NCBI GenBank assembly: GCA_001899205.1
Contig: MKVL01000004.1
Coordinates: 62,001-126,000 of the forward strand
Source: Mesorhizobium sp. 65-26
Lineage (GTDB): Bacteria; Pseudomonadota; Alphaproteobacteria; Rhizobiales; Rhizobiaceae
Reading direction: 5' to 3'
DNA length: 64,000 bases
Made by a program: the position numbers and the translations under genes. The notes beneath the pieces were generated by a model. The model had not been told where the DNA came from, did no database searches, and saw only the letters and a program-made list of their open reading frames with translations. Positions within the stretch are counted from its first letter, which is position 1; the number at the start of each line of letters is the position of its first letter. Below are positions 22,038 to 34,205 of this stretch, in pieces.

Positions 22038-22080
22038 TCCAAACCCCCAAATACGAAATCCACTCAACAGGAGATCATGA

Positions 22081-22473
22081 ATGACCTTGGCCAAGAAGAT
22101 CGTGCTTTTGCTTATGGCGGCGGGAATGCTGCTTGCCGTGTTCCTCGAAAGCGTGCCCGCCCAGAGCGAGGAGATGAAGCATGACATGTCCACCATGGCG
22201 ATGGGCGCTTCCGGCGCCTCGACCGAGGGCTACAAGGCCGCGATGGACAAGATGCATGCCGACATGATGGCGCAGGAATACACCGGCAATGCCGACGTCG
22301 ACTTCGTCCGTGGCATGATCCCGCATCACCAGGGCGCGATCGATATGGCCAAGGTGGAACTCGCCAACGGCAAGGACCCGGAAATCCGCAAGCTCGCGGA
22401 GGCGGTGATCGCCGCGCAGGAAGCCGAGATCAAGCAGATGCAGGAATGGCTGGCCGCTCATCCGGCGAAGTAG
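22081..22473 (+). CDS. DUF305 exported protein, probable copper-handling partner of CopA
   Basis: 130-residue exported protein. A signal peptide ([20 protein letters not shown]) is followed by a Met/His-rich stretch ([11 protein letters not shown]) and the DUF305 core with [20 protein letters not shown] and the helical [15 protein letters not shown]. Conserved Met and His residues fit periplasmic copper binding or delivery, as proposed for DUF305 proteins beside copper exporters. It lies 43 bases after copA with AGGAG upstream and should share the copper promoter. A terminator follows at 22510. Confidence 0.88.
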   Translation: MTLAKKIVLLLMAAGMLLAVFLESVPAQSEEMKHDMSTMAMGASGASTEGYKAAMDKMHADMMAQEYTGNADVDFVRGMIPHHQGAIDMAKVELANGKDPEIRKLAEAVIAAQEAEIKQMQEWLAAHPAK

Positions 22474-22509
22474 CGCGGCGCCTGGCGCCAGTCGCCATGC
22501 ACCGTCCCG

Positions 22510-22539
22510 GGCCCGTACGCGAAAGCGACGGGCCTTTTT
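22510..22539 (+). terminator. Intrinsic terminator of the copA-DUF305 unit
   Basis: Stem GGCCCGT / ACGGGCC (22510-22516 and 22528-22534), extended inside by CGC / GCG around a GAAA tetraloop, is followed by five T residues. It lies 37 bases after the DUF305 stop. Confidence 0.85.
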
Positions 22540-22612
22540 GTTGGGCGTGGCCAGTTTGTGCGGCGGGGCGAAATGCCGCTACACTTCCACCGAAACGGCA
22601 CCGGAGAATCGC

Positions 22613-23452
22613 ATGCCCATGAAAACCACGACGCTGCCTTGCGGGGAAACGCTGCCGGTTCTCGGACAGGGAACATGGCGCATGGGCGAGGACGCGCGCC
22701 GCCGGATCGAGGAGGCAAATGCGCTGAAGCTGGGGCTCGACCTTGGCGTGACGCTGATCGATACGGCCGAGATGTATGGCGATGGCGGCGCCGAGGAGGT
22801 CGTGGCCGATGCGATCGCCGGGCGGCGCGACGAGGTGTTCCTGGTGAGCAAGGTGCTGCCGTCCAACGCCTCGCGCTCCGGCGTGCCGCAGGCCTGCGAG
22901 AGAAGCCTCCGGCGGCTGCGCACCGACCGCATCGATCTTTACCTGTTGCACTGGCGGGGCAGGGTGCCGCTCGCCGAAACGGTGGGCGCGCTCGAGGACC
23001 TGCGCGCCGCAGGCAAGATCCGCCATTGGGGCGTCAGCAATTTCGACACCGAAGACATGGAAGAGCTGGTCGGCGTCTCCGGTGGCGACAAGGCCCAGAC
23101 CAATCAGGTCCTGTACAACCTGTCGCGGCGCGGCCTCGAGTTCGACCTGGCGCCTTGGAGCCTTCGGCGCGGCATGCCGCTGATGGCCTATTCGCCGGTC
23201 GACCAGGGCGCGCTGGCGCGCAACACACGGCTGGGCGCGGTTGCCGGACGGCATGGCGTCACGCCGGCGCAGACCGCCCTTGCCTGGGTGATGGCGCAGC
23301 CCGGCACGATCGCCATCCCGAAAGCCGTCCGTCCCGAGCATGTCAGGCAGAATGTCGAGGCGCTCGGCATCACGCTCTCGACCGCCGATCTCGCCGAACT
23401 CGACCGCGCCTTCCCGGCGCCGACACGCAAGAGCCCGCTGGAAATGATCTGA
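22613..23452 (+). CDS. Aldo/keto reductase
   Basis: 279-residue NADPH-dependent oxidoreductase with the AKR barrel. The catalytic set is visible: Asp and Tyr in LIDTAEMYGDGGAEE, Lys in VFLVSKVLP, and His in DLYLLHWRG. The cofactor-binding end has AIPKAVRPEHVRQN. ATG 22613 has GGAG seven bases upstream and gives MPMKTTTLPCGETLPVLGQG, typical of the family. The substrate is unknown. It is separated from the copper unit by a terminator, so a shared function is not implied. Confidence 0.92.
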   Translation: MPMKTTTLPCGETLPVLGQGTWRMGEDARRRIEEANALKLGLDLGVTLIDTAEMYGDGGAEEVVADAIAGRRDEVFLVSKVLPSNASRSGVPQACERSLRRLRTDRIDLYLLHWRGRVPLAETVGALEDLRAAGKIRHWGVSNFDTEDMEELVGVSGGDKAQTNQVLYNLSRRGLEFDLAPWSLRRGMPLMAYSPVDQGALARNTRLGAVAGRHGVTPAQTALAWVMAQPGTIAIPKAVRPEHVRQNVEALGITLSTADLAELDRAFPAPTRKSPLEMI

Positions 23453-23465
23453 AGCCGCGAGGAGG

Positions 23466-26195
23466 CTACTTCGCCGCCAGCCCCTTCAGGCGGTAGAGAG
23501 CCTCCAGCGCCTCGCGCGGGGTCATGTCGTCCGGGTTGATGGTGCCGAGCGCCTCGCCCAGCGCATCGTTCTTGGCCGGCTTCGGCGCTTCGCGTTTGGC
23601 CGCCACCGAAAACAGCGGCAAATCGTCAACCAGGCTGTTGGTCTTGCCGGAAACCTCGCCTTCCTCGAGCTGGTGCAGCACTTCCTTGGCTCGCTCCACC
23701 ACGGCGTCGGGCAGGCCGGCAAGCCTTGCCACCTGGACGCCATAGGAGCGGTCGGCCGCGCCCTTGCCCACCTCGTGCAGGAAGACGACGTCGCCTTCCC
23801 ATTCCTTGACTCGCATCGTGACGTTGGAGAGCCGCGAGAGCTTCCCGGCCAGCGCCGTCATTTCGTGGAAATGGGTGGCGAAGATCGCGCGGCAGCGGTT
23901 CTTCTCGTGCAGGTACTCCACCGCCGCCCAGGCGATCGACAGCCCGTCGAAAGTGGCGGTGCCGCGACCGATCTCGTCCAGGATGACCAGCGCCCTTTCG
24001 CCGGCCTGATTGAGGATCGCCGCCGTCTCGACCATTTCGACCATGAAGGTCGAGCGGCCGCGCGCCAGATCGTCGGACGCGCCGACGCGCGAGAACAGGC
24101 GATCGACGACGCCAATATGCGCGCTTTGCGCCGGCACGAAGGAACCGGTCTGGGCAAGGATGGCAATCAGCGCGTTCTGGCGCAGGAACGTCGACTTACC
24201 ACCCATGTTCGGGCCGGTCAGCAGCCAGATCGCGCCGTTGCGCGCCCCGCCTTCCGGTGACAGGTCGCAGTCATTGGCGACGAACGGGCCCTCGCCGGAC
24301 TGGCGCAGGGCCTGTTCCACGACGGGGTGGCGGCCGCCCGCGATTTCGAAGGCCAGGCTGGAATCGACCGCCGGACGGCACCAGGCTTCGCTTTCGGCAA
24401 GCACGGCGAGGGCTGCGGAGACATCGAGCAGGGCGAGCGCCTCGGAGCCGGCGCGGATTCTATCGGCCTCGCCGACGGCTTCCGCGGTGAGCCTGTCGAA
24501 GGCGGCAAGCTCGATGCCGAGCGCACGGTCGGCAGCATTGGCGATCTTCGTTTCCAGTTCCGCCAGCTCTGTCGTGGTGAAGCGCATGGCGTTGGCCATG
24601 GTCTGGCGGTGGATGAAGCGCGCCTTGGCGGCGTCCGTGCCGGTCATGATGGCGTGATGGTTCGCCGTCACCTCGATATAGTAGCCGAGCACGTTGTTGT
24701 GCCGGATCTTCAGCGAACGGATGCCGGTTTCCTCGATCAGCGAGCGTTCGAGCCCGGCGATCACCTTGCGCGATTCGTCGCGCAGCGCCCGCATCTCGTC
24801 GAGCTCCCTGTCGTAGCCGGCGCGCACGAAGCCGCCATCGCGCTTGAGCAACGGCAGTTCGTCGTCCAAGGCCCGCGACAAATGTTCCGCCAGTCCGACC
24901 GGCAGCGCCGTGATGGCGGCGAGCGCTTCGGCGAGTTCCCGGGGCGGCGCGACCGCGGCGAACACGTCGGCGACCGCGCGCGCCGCCTGGAAGCCGGCGG
25001 CGAGCGCGCCGAGGTCGCGCGGCCCCCCTCGGTTGAGCGCCAGCCGCGTCAGCGCGCGCGGCATGTCGGCGACGCTCTTCAGGTTGGCGCGGACCGCCTG
25101 GCAGAGCCTCGTCTCCGACCGAAAGAACGACACCGAATCCAGCCGTCCGCCGATTGCCGCCGGATCGGTGAGCGGGGACATCAGCCGGTCGGCGAGCAGC
25201 CGCGCGCCGCCACCCGTCACCGTGCGGTCTATCGCTCGGAAGAGGGAGCCGTCTCGGCTGCCGGAAAGCGTGCGCAACAGCTCCAGATTGGCGCGTGTCG
25301 CCGGGTCGATGAACAGCGTCGAGCCCGCCGCCTCGCGTTCCGGCCGCGACAGCGGCGGTCGTTCCGCCTTCTGCGTCTTCTCGACATAGGCGATCACCGC
25401 CGAGATCGCCGACAGCTCGGCGCGCGAGAAGGCGCCGAAACTGTCCGGCGTAGCCACCTCGTAGAAACGGGCGATGCGGCCGGCGGCGGAGGCGGAATCG
25501 AAAAGCGATGGCGGCTGCGGATTGGCGACGCGGCCGAGCACGTCGAAGACGGGCCGCAGTTCCGGATCGTGGAACACCGCGTCGGCCACGATCAGCTCAC
25601 GCGGGTCGACCCGCAGCACGTCGGCCAGCAGCCTGTCGGCGCCCGATTCGGTGACGCGGAACGCGCCGGTCGAGATGTCGATCCAGGCGAGCGCGAAATT
25701 GTGTTCGGTCGCGCCGCCCTTCACCCGTCCCAGGGCCATCAGGAAACTCGATTCCGAGGGCGCCAGCAGCTTGTCCTCGGTGATCGTGCCCGGCGTCACC
25801 AGCCGCACGACGTCGCGCCGCACCACGGATTTGGAGCCGCGCTTCTTGGCCTCGGCCGGATCCTCGATCTGCTCGCAGACGGCAACGCGGAACCCTTGCG
25901 CAATCAGCTTCTGCAGGTAGTCGTCGGCGGCATGCACCGGAACGCCGCACATCGGTATGTCGTGGCCCTGGTGCTTGCCGCGCTTGGTCAGCACGATGCC
26001 GAGCGCCCGGCTCGCCTTCTCGGCGTCGTCGAAGAACAGCTCGTAGAAATCGCCCATGCGGTAGAACAGCAGCGAATCCGGGTTCGCCGCCTTGATCTCT
26101 ATGAATTGCTCCATCATCGGCGTGGCGCCGCCCGACAGGGGCGCGCGCGCCGCCGCCTCGGAGGCTTCGGTATCGGTCGGCGTGTGCATGTTCAT
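23466..26195 (-). CDS. mutS: DNA mismatch repair ATPase MutS
   Basis: 909-residue mismatch-recognition protein. The N-terminal domain has the [11 protein letters not shown] motif, whose Phe and Glu contact the mismatch, followed by the core lever and clamp regions. The C-terminal ATPase has Walker [14 protein letters not shown], the [14 protein letters not shown] segment, [18 protein letters not shown] and ATHFHEM. Length and domains are complete. The start [14 protein letters not shown] is Ala/Thr-rich, as in other alphaproteobacteria, and a downstream ATG (MMEQFIEIK) could also serve. It is reverse-oriented. A glycosyltransferase gene separates it from the malic enzyme gene. Confidence 0.97.
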   Translation of the reverse strand: MNMHTPTDTEASEAAARAPLSGGATPMMEQFIEIKAANPDSLLFYRMGDFYELFFDDAEKASRALGIVLTKRGKHQGHDIPMCGVPVHAADDYLQKLIAQGFRVAVCEQIEDPAEAKKRGSKSVVRRDVVRLVTPGTITEDKLLAPSESSFLMALGRVKGGATEHNFALAWIDISTGAFRVTESGADRLLADVLRVDPRELIVADAVFHDPELRPVFDVLGRVANPQPPSLFDSASAAGRIARFYEVATPDSFGAFSRAELSAISAVIAYVEKTQKAERPPLSRPEREAAGSTLFIDPATRANLELLRTLSGSRDGSLFRAIDRTVTGGGARLLADRLMSPLTDPAAIGGRLDSVSFFRSETRLCQAVRANLKSVADMPRALTRLALNRGGPRDLGALAAGFQAARAVADVFAAVAPPRELAEALAAITALPVGLAEHLSRALDDELPLLKRDGGFVRAGYDRELDEMRALRDESRKVIAGLERSLIEETGIRSLKIRHNNVLGYYIEVTANHHAIMTGTDAAKARFIHRQTMANAMRFTTTELAELETKIANAADRALGIELAAFDRLTAEAVGEADRIRAGSEALALLDVSAALAVLAESEAWCRPAVDSSLAFEIAGGRHPVVEQALRQSGEGPFVANDCDLSPEGGARNGAIWLLTGPNMGGKSTFLRQNALIAILAQTGSFVPAQSAHIGVVDRLFSRVGASDDLARGRSTFMVEMVETAAILNQAGERALVILDEIGRGTATFDGLSIAWAAVEYLHEKNRCRAIFATHFHEMTALAGKLSRLSNVTMRVKEWEGDVVFLHEVGKGAADRSYGVQVARLAGLPDAVVERAKEVLHQLEEGEVSGKTNSLVDDLPLFSVAAKREAPKPAKNDALGEALGTINPDDMTPREALEALYRLKGLAAK

Positions 26196-26365
26196 CGTGG
26201 CACGCTAGCAGATGTGATTGCCCGGTTTAATGCCGGCGGCTCGAAAAGCAGGGGAAGACTGGCCCGCAACTGCCATTGGCGAGGCACGCAGCGGTCGCCG
26301 CGATGTTGCCTCGCCCCGTTGGCCGACCTATTGGTTCGATGGGGGCGATCCATGGGGTCGGGGGC

Positions 26366-27553
26366 ATGAAGCAGGACGGGCACGAGACATTTGAGGAGAT
26401 GGTGGGCCCGGCCGCGTCCGTGCTCAAGCGCGCCGGCTTGCTCGCCACCAACCGCGTCAATCGCACGAGAACCAAGATCAAGGCATGGCTGCGGGTCAGG
26501 GCTCCCTTCGTGCTTCCCGCGCGCGGCCCGCTTTCGGATCTCGACGGCGGCATCGACATCCCCGTCCATGTGTTCAGCCGCGATCCGCTGATCCTCTATG
26601 TGCCGGTCGGCGGAAGGCGGCCGCTCTATGCGCTGGCCGCGCTTGGCCGGCGCCTGGCGTCACGGCGCGCAACCTTCCTGCTGATGCCGATGTGGACGCT
26701 GGAAAGGCCGGCCGTCGTCGAGCAGATCGGTCGTGACCTGCTGTGGTTCGCGAAGGCCTGCCCCAGACACGAGCTCATCTTCCTCTGCAACACCGAGACG
26801 GAACGCCGCCTGATCGCGGCCGCGGGCGGGAATACGATCTTCTCAAACCACAATCTGATGATTTCGGAAAATGTCTTCCGCCCGTTGCCGGACGTCCCTG
26901 TCGAGTACGACGCCGTCTACAACGGCCGCATCTCCCACACCAAGCGCCACTATCTGGCCTTCGGGATCGAGAGGCTGGTCCACGTCACTTCCTCGATCGG
27001 TGAGTTGCCGCCCTCGGGCGACCGCGCCTTCCTGCGGCGCCTGCAGGCCCAATCGCCATGGCACCGCATCGCCAATCCGCTGGTCGACGGGCTGCCCGGG
27101 CGGCTCTCGCCGGACGACGTCAATCGCGTCTACAACCAGGCGGCGGTCGGTCTGTGCCTGTCGGCGGTTGAAGGCGCCATGTACTCCAGCATGGAATATC
27201 TGCTGGCCGGCCTGCCGATCGTCTCGACGCCGAGCATCGGCGGCCGCGACGTCTATTTCCATCCCGACTACTGCATCATCGCCGAGCCGGAGCCGGCTGC
27301 CATCCGCCGCGCGGTCGAGCAGCTCCGCGACCGCGCCATCCCACGCGAAGAGATCCGCGGTCGCACGCTGGAGCGGGTGCGCGCCGAGCGGCTGCAATTG
27401 ATGGATTTTCTCTCCGTCTTGAAGAAGCGCATGGGGAGCAGGGACGAGCCGTTCTCGCAATGGCCCTTCGTGGGCACCTCCGGACTGACGCGCTGGGCAT
27501 CGGTGCGCGAGCAGGCGCGGGAAATCGGGACGTCGGCGCCGGCCGGCGACTGA
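26366..27553 (+). CDS. Glycosyltransferase (GT4-like)
   Basis: About 395 residues. The C-terminal Rossmann half resembles retaining GT4 enzymes: VYNQAAVGLCLSAVEGAMYS, then MEYLLAGLPIVSTPSIGGRD carries the nucleotide-sugar-binding Glu and the conserved glycines. The N-terminal half (ILYVPVGGRRPLYALAALGR) is less conserved. The start is uncertain: ATG 26366 (MKQDGHETFEEM) is used, and in-frame ATGs at 26276 and 26339 are possible. The acceptor is unknown. It is the only gene between mutS and the malic enzyme gene and reads away from mutS, again suggesting a single-gene insertion. Confidence 0.78.
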   Translation: MKQDGHETFEEMVGPAASVLKRAGLLATNRVNRTRTKIKAWLRVRAPFVLPARGPLSDLDGGIDIPVHVFSRDPLILYVPVGGRRPLYALAALGRRLASRRATFLLMPMWTLERPAVVEQIGRDLLWFAKACPRHELIFLCNTETERRLIAAAGGNTIFSNHNLMISENVFRPLPDVPVEYDAVYNGRISHTKRHYLAFGIERLVHVTSSIGELPPSGDRAFLRRLQAQSPWHRIANPLVDGLPGRLSPDDVNRVYNQAAVGLCLSAVEGAMYSSMEYLLAGLPIVSTPSIGGRDVYFHPDYCIIAEPEPAAIRRAVEQLRDRAIPREEIRGRTLERVRAERLQLMDFLSVLKKRMGSRDEPFSQWPFVGTSGLTRWASVREQAREIGTSAPAGD

Positions 27554-27684
27554 CCGCGTCGACCGCAGCCCCCCGCGACCGCTTGGCCGTTTACAGCGGC
27601 CTCGACTGGCCTTAATCCGGAAGGACATGAAAAACACGGCGTCCGCCTCAAGGACGCGACGATGGCGAGGAAATCACAGGCATC

Positions 27685-29964
<2,280 letters not shown>

Positions 29965-30672
29965 TCAGCCGGCGGCGTAGTCCCGCGCCGCCGCCACGAC
30001 GTCCTCGATCCGGTCCTGCCGCAGCAGGTCGATGGGCGTTTTCCCGTCGAGACGGTCCGAAGGCCGGGTCAGCCAGAACCAGGCCAGCCTGGGATTGGCG
30101 ATGACGGAGACGACCTCGCGTATACCGGCGACCGGCCGGCCGTCGACGAACTGCGCCAGCGGAAACACGTGCTTGCGCCCGCCCTTGCGCAGCGCCACGA
30201 CCTCGCCGCGTTTCTGCCAGCGGTGCAGCGTCGAGCGCGCGATGTGAAGGTTTTCTTCCAGATAGGTCGACCCCGCCACGCGACCGGCCCAGTCCTCGAT
30301 CAGCATCGATTCGAGATCGTCGGACTGGCTGCGCTGGTTCTTAGGCGCCGGCTTGCCGGCGGTGGTAGGCAGGCTCGCCTCGCCGCCAAGCCCGGCTTCG
30401 CTGCGCCGCGCGCCTTCGGCGGCAAGCGCACGGACGAATTTCGACGCCAGGCCGGGGAGGTCGGCATGGATGGCATCGATGGCGCGCTGATGCTTGGGCG
30501 ACAGCAGCGAGATCGCCGCAGCGACGCTGCCGGCGATCTTGCCGACCGATGTCACTGTGGATTTGTTGATGGCTTCGTCATACTGCGCAAGCGCGCGTTC
30601 GACCTTGTCCGCGACCATGTCCGCGAAGTCGTCTTGCGTGACGCCTGTCGTCTGGCTTTGCAATCTGCTCAT
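29965..30672 (-). CDS. Orphan regulator with MbcA/ParS/Xre-type C-terminal domain
   Basis: 235 residues. The N-terminal half (MSRLQSQTTGVTQDDFADMV) is helical with no recognised domain. The middle, STYLEENLHIARSTLHRWQK followed by RGEVVALRKGGRKHVFPLAQF, looks like a helix-turn-helix. The last 50 residues (IANPRLAWFWLTRPSDRLDG, then KTPIDLLRQDRIEDVVAAARD) match the pattern of the DUF2384 toxin-binding domain of MbcA/ParS/Xre antitoxins. No RES-type toxin is adjacent. The gene abuts the malic enzyme stop, tail to tail with no spacer. ATG 30672 is used. The domain assignment is by eye. Confidence 0.65.
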   Translation of the reverse strand: MSRLQSQTTGVTQDDFADMVADKVERALAQYDEAINKSTVTSVGKIAGSVAAAISLLSPKHQRAIDAIHADLPGLASKFVRALAAEGARRSEAGLGGEASLPTTAGKPAPKNQRSQSDDLESMLIEDWAGRVAGSTYLEENLHIARSTLHRWQKRGEVVALRKGGRKHVFPLAQFVDGRPVAGIREVVSVIANPRLAWFWLTRPSDRLDGKTPIDLLRQDRIEDVVAAARDYAAG

Positions 30673-30905
30673 GCATCTGTCTTCTGGCCGCGCGCGTCCT
30701 CCCCCGTCTGCGGCCGATGTTGAATGGCTACAGCGGCAAGAGGAAAAGGCGGCAACAACAGACGCAGCGACCCGACAGGTTGCTGTCATGCATTTCGAAC
30801 ACCCCAAAACCGACTGCGGCGTCCCGAAATGTCAGTCACGAAACGCCTCGATTCCGTCTAGGTGCGCTGTGTGACAGGCGCGCGACAGATCGCCCGGTTC
30901 GAGGT

Positions 30906-31898
30906 CTATAGCAACCCGGCCTGCTCGGCCTCCTGGCGCAGGTTCTGGCGCGGGCGCGGGCCGATCTGCTGGATCACCAGGCCGGCCGCGAGCGAGCCGA
31001 GGTCACCGCAGTCCTGCAGGTTGCGGCCCTGGGTGTAGCCGTGCAGGAAGCCCGCCGCGTAGAGGTCGCCGGCGCCGGTCGTGTCGACCAGTTCGCGGAT
31101 CGCGGTAGCCTTGATGACGTAGGTCTCATCGCCGCGCACGATCACCGAGCCCTTCTCGGAACGGGTGACGGCGGCGATGCGGCAGTCCTTGCGAATCGCT
31201 GCCAGCGCCTCGTCGAAGGACGAGGTCTGGTAGAGCGACTTGATCTCATGGCTGTTGGCGAAGACGATGTCGACGGTGCCCGAGCGCATCAGGTCGAGGA
31301 ATTCGTCGCGGTAGCGGTCGACGCAGAAGGAGTCCGACAGCGTCATCGAGACTTCGCGTCCGGCGGCATGGGCGATTTGCGCTGTTTGCCGGATCGCCTC
31401 CTTGGCGCGCGGCGGATCCCAGAGATAGCCCTCGAAATAAGTGACCCTGGCGCCGGCCGCCTTGTCGGCCTCGACGTCCTCCGGGCCAAGCTCGACGCAG
31501 GCGCCGAGATAGGTGTTCATCGAGCGCTCGCCGTCCGGCGTCACGAAGATCATCGAACGCGCCGTCGGCGGCACGCCCTTGAGTGGCCTCGTATCGAAGG
31601 CGACACCCTGGGCATGGATATCGTGCGCGTAGATCTCGCCGAGCGCATCGTTGGACACTTTGCCGAAGAAGGCGGCGCGTCCGCCGAAGCTGGCGACACC
31701 GGCCGCGGTGTTGCCGGCGCTGCCGCCGGAAGCCTCGATCGCCGGTCCCATCCGGCCATACAGCAGTTCGGCGCGCTCGGCGTCGATGAGGTTCATCGCG
31801 CCCTTGATGATGCCATTGTCCTTCAGGAAGGACTCGTCGCATTGCGCGATAATGTCGACAATGGCATTGCCGATGCAAAGCACGTCATATTCCGGCAT
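30906..31898 (-). CDS. PfkB-family carbohydrate/adenosine kinase
   Basis: 330-residue kinase. The start MPEYDVLCIGNAIVDIIAQC has GGAG upstream. The PfkB signatures are GGSAGNTAAGVASFGG near the N-terminus and VDTTGAGDLYAAGFLHG near the C-terminus, the latter with catalytic Asp and the anion hole. Overall similarity is to the adenosine-kinase-type proteins common in alphaproteobacteria, which phosphorylate adenosine or related ribosides to salvage purines. Substrate specificity is not proven by sequence. A 12-bp hairpin lies 48 bases upstream of its start codon, within the likely leader. Confidence 0.88.
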   Translation of the reverse strand: MPEYDVLCIGNAIVDIIAQCDESFLKDNGIIKGAMNLIDAERAELLYGRMGPAIEASGGSAGNTAAGVASFGGRAAFFGKVSNDALGEIYAHDIHAQGVAFDTRPLKGVPPTARSMIFVTPDGERSMNTYLGACVELGPEDVEADKAAGARVTYFEGYLWDPPRAKEAIRQTAQIAHAAGREVSMTLSDSFCVDRYRDEFLDLMRSGTVDIVFANSHEIKSLYQTSSFDEALAAIRKDCRIAAVTRSEKGSVIVRGDETYVIKATAIRELVDTTGAGDLYAAGFLHGYTQGRNLQDCGDLGSLAAGLVIQQIGPRPRQNLRQEAEQAGLL

Positions 31899-31945
31899 CA
31901 AAGTCTCCGCCTGGTGTTCGTTCGCAACACGCCAATTCACAATCA

Positions 31946-31982
31946 AAGGGACACTAGCAACGCTCTGTTTCTAGTGTCCCTT
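31946..31982. repeat. 12-bp perfect inverted repeat upstream of the PfkB kinase gene
   Basis: AAGGGACACTAG (31946-31957) and CTAGTGTCCCTT (31971-31982) form a perfect 12-bp stem with a 13-base loop. It lies 199 bases past the fkbM stop and 48 bases before the kinase start on the reverse strand. It could terminate fkbM transcription, but the T-run after it on that strand is only three bases. A leader hairpin or an operator is equally possible. Confidence 0.6.
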
Positions 31983-32180
31983 GATCTCGAAACTCGGTTC
32001 CGTCCCAGACGTCGAAATCGTGCGAAGCTCGACGTCGGCACGCCTGGGCCGCCGGCTTTGTGCCATGCCGGCCGCGCGCGGGTCTAGCGTTTCGGCGCGG
32101 TTTTGCCTAGGGGCCTCGCCACAGATCAGGAGATGCTTGGAAAGACTCTTGTCCCTGTATGGCGCGTGCCGATTTTTGTC

Positions 32181-33032
32181 TTACCGGGGAAGAACGACGT
32201 CACGCTTGTCCTTCTGGACATAGATGATGTTGCCGACCGTCTTGGAGACCGCGCAATAGTCCTGGCCGGCAAGCACCCGCGACATCTCGGCCGACAGGTC
32301 GGTGCCGTCTCCCGAAAGGACTTCGACGCAGATGATGTCGGGCCGCGCGATGTCGAACGGGAAAACCTTCAGGATTTCGAGGTCGCTGCCCTCGACGTCG
32401 AGTGATAGGAAGTTCAACGGCCTGTCGTGAAAGCAGGTCTCGACGATCTCGCGCGGCGTGACGACATCGACCGAAATCGTGTCGTTCAGGGCAAAGTCCG
32501 GATTCGACCGCACGAAGGCATCGACCGTCGCCCTGTCGAAGGAGTTCCTGCCCGACCAGTTGTCGATCCGGTAGAAGGGCATCGTGCCCGGCTTCGCGCC
32601 GACCCCGACATTGAGATTGGTGTCTTCCGGACGCTGTTCGTGAAAAGCCCCGATCAGGTCCGGATTGGCTTCCACGTTCACGCCGCGACCGCCAAGCTTG
32701 TAGAGAAGCGCCGTGTTGCTGATGTTGACCGGATGATGGGCGCCGATATCGAGGTAGGTCGGTCGGGCGATGCCCAACGCGTGCAGGATGTTCATGACGA
32801 TCATGTCCTCGCCGTGCTGGGCGAAGGATTCGCGCCCGAACGCCTGGTCCGGATGATCGCGGCTTCCTGAACCATTCACGCGCGACAGCAGATCGTCGAT
32901 CTTTTGCTCGATATGGATCAGGCGCCGCCGGATATTTGCAGGGGAGGTTTCGTCCGCATCGAAGGACGGACTTTTCCTCAATAATTTCATCAGTCTGGAC
33001 ATATGTACAATGGTCGCCGAACACTTGCTCAT
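32181..33032 (-). CDS. FkbM-family methyltransferase
   Basis: 283-residue SAM-dependent methyltransferase. After a helical N-terminus, the core has DIGAHHPVNISNTALLYKLG (SAM-binding region), GVNVEANPDLIGAFH, NSFDRATVDAF and the FkbM block FLSLDVEGSDLEILKVFPFD. FkbM enzymes O-methylate sugars or polyketides, and in alphaproteobacteria they often act on surface polysaccharides. ATG 33032 is used, with alternatives at 33002 and 32993. No operon partner is present. It reads divergently from the EamA gene across a region with a striking 15-bp hairpin. Confidence 0.85.
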   Translation of the reverse strand: MSKCSATIVHMSRLMKLLRKSPSFDADETSPANIRRRLIHIEQKIDDLLSRVNGSGSRDHPDQAFGRESFAQHGEDMIVMNILHALGIARPTYLDIGAHHPVNISNTALLYKLGGRGVNVEANPDLIGAFHEQRPEDTNLNVGVGAKPGTMPFYRIDNWSGRNSFDRATVDAFVRSNPDFALNDTISVDVVTPREIVETCFHDRPLNFLSLDVEGSDLEILKVFPFDIARPDIICVEVLSGDGTDLSAEMSRVLAGQDYCAVSKTVGNIIYVQKDKRDVVLPR

Positions 33033-33083
33033 GGCTCTGATCCAGAGCCGGTCGCCCCCCGTGTCGAAGCTTGCCGGAAGTCT

Positions 33084-33117
33084 AGATCATTGTTGGCCGG
33101 ATGGCCAACAATGATCT
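33084..33117. repeat. Perfect 15-bp hairpin between divergent fkbM and EamA genes
   Basis: AGATCATTGTTGGCC (33084-33098) and GGCCAACAATGATCT (33103-33117) are perfect reverse complements separated by GGAT. Because both flanking genes read away from it, a transcription terminator is unlikely. A two-sided operator or a leader-RNA hairpin for one of the genes is more plausible. Confidence 0.8.
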
Positions 33118-33208
33118 GCCCGCCATCCACGGTTCGGGCGTCATCGAAGCGTTTCATCTGGTCCGCGCCTAGAAACGTGGCGGACCGAGCAAACTCCGGA
33201 AGGCAGGC

Positions 33209-34111
33209 ATGCAGGTGAAATCCGGGATGACTGGCGACCTCGCGCTACTGCTCTTGCTGGCGGTTCTGTGGGGCGCGTCCTACACCTTCATCAAGATCGG
33301 CGTGGAGACGATCCCGCCGGTGACGTTTATTGCCGCCCGCACGCTGATCGCCGGCGGCATCCTGCTCGCCATCCTCCGCTGGCGCGGCATCGCCATGCCC
33401 AGGGATGCGGCGACCTGGCGCCGGTTCGCGTTCCAGGCCTGCATGAACAGCGTTGTGCCGTTCACGCTGATCGCCTCCGCCGAGCGCTCGGTGGATGCGG
33501 GGCTCGCCACCATCCTCAATTCGACCTCGCCGATCTTCACCTTCCTGCTGACGGCGCTGATCACCCGCCACGAGCCGGTGACGATGCGCAAGCTGTTCGG
33601 CGTCGGTGCCGGCATCGTCGGCATCTGCCTTGTCGTCGGCACGCAGGCGCTGGGCGGGCTGGGCCACCAGTTCTGGGCACAGCTCTCCATCGTCGTAGCG
33701 ACGGTGAGCTACGCGGGCGCCGCCATTTTCGGACGGGGCTTCAGGGGGCTCGATCCCATGCTTCCGGCCGCCGGTTCGATGCTGTGCGGCGCCGTCATGC
33801 TGGTGCCCGCCAGCCTCGTCTGGGACCAACCCTGGACGCTGGCGCCGTCGGGTGCCTCGATCCTTGCCCTGCTCGGTCTCTCCGTCTTCTCGACCGCGCT
33901 TGCCTTTGTCATCTATTTCCGCCTCATCCACACGCTCGGCTCCGTCGGCACCACGTCGCAGGCCTATCTGCGCGTGCCGATCGGCGTCGGCCTCGGCGCC
34001 TTTTTCCTAGGCGAGAGCCTTGCCCCGATCGCATGGCTGGGCATGGCTTTCGTTGTCGCCGGTGTGGCGGCCATGACGATCCCCGCGCGCGGCAGGATGG
34101 TCGCGCGATAG
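33209..34111 (+). CDS. DMT-superfamily permease (EamA domains)
   Basis: 300-residue inner-membrane protein with ten hydrophobic segments arranged as two EamA repeats. The first starts LALLLLLAVLWGASYTFIKI and the second LSIVVATVSYAGAAIFGRGF. It ends with FFLGESLAPIAWLGMAFVVA, typical of the second repeat. Such permeases export or import small metabolites such as amino acids, but the substrate cannot be inferred. It is followed at 95 bases by a CysZ-like membrane protein on the same strand, possibly in one transcript. Confidence 0.9.
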   Translation: MQVKSGMTGDLALLLLLAVLWGASYTFIKIGVETIPPVTFIAARTLIAGGILLAILRWRGIAMPRDAATWRRFAFQACMNSVVPFTLIASAERSVDAGLATILNSTSPIFTFLLTALITRHEPVTMRKLFGVGAGIVGICLVVGTQALGGLGHQFWAQLSIVVATVSYAGAAIFGRGFRGLDPMLPAAGSMLCGAVMLVPASLVWDQPWTLAPSGASILALLGLSVFSTALAFVIYFRLIHTLGSVGTTSQAYLRVPIGVGLGAFFLGESLAPIAWLGMAFVVAGVAAMTIPARGRMVAR

Positions 34112-34205
34112 GGTGTTTTTCGGTAGCGCTTGCGTCGCCGGGTGCCCCTGCCTATCTCGGGAGCGTCGTTTCCGTAGCTATCCGTCGAAACCGAGGTTGA
34201 AGCCG

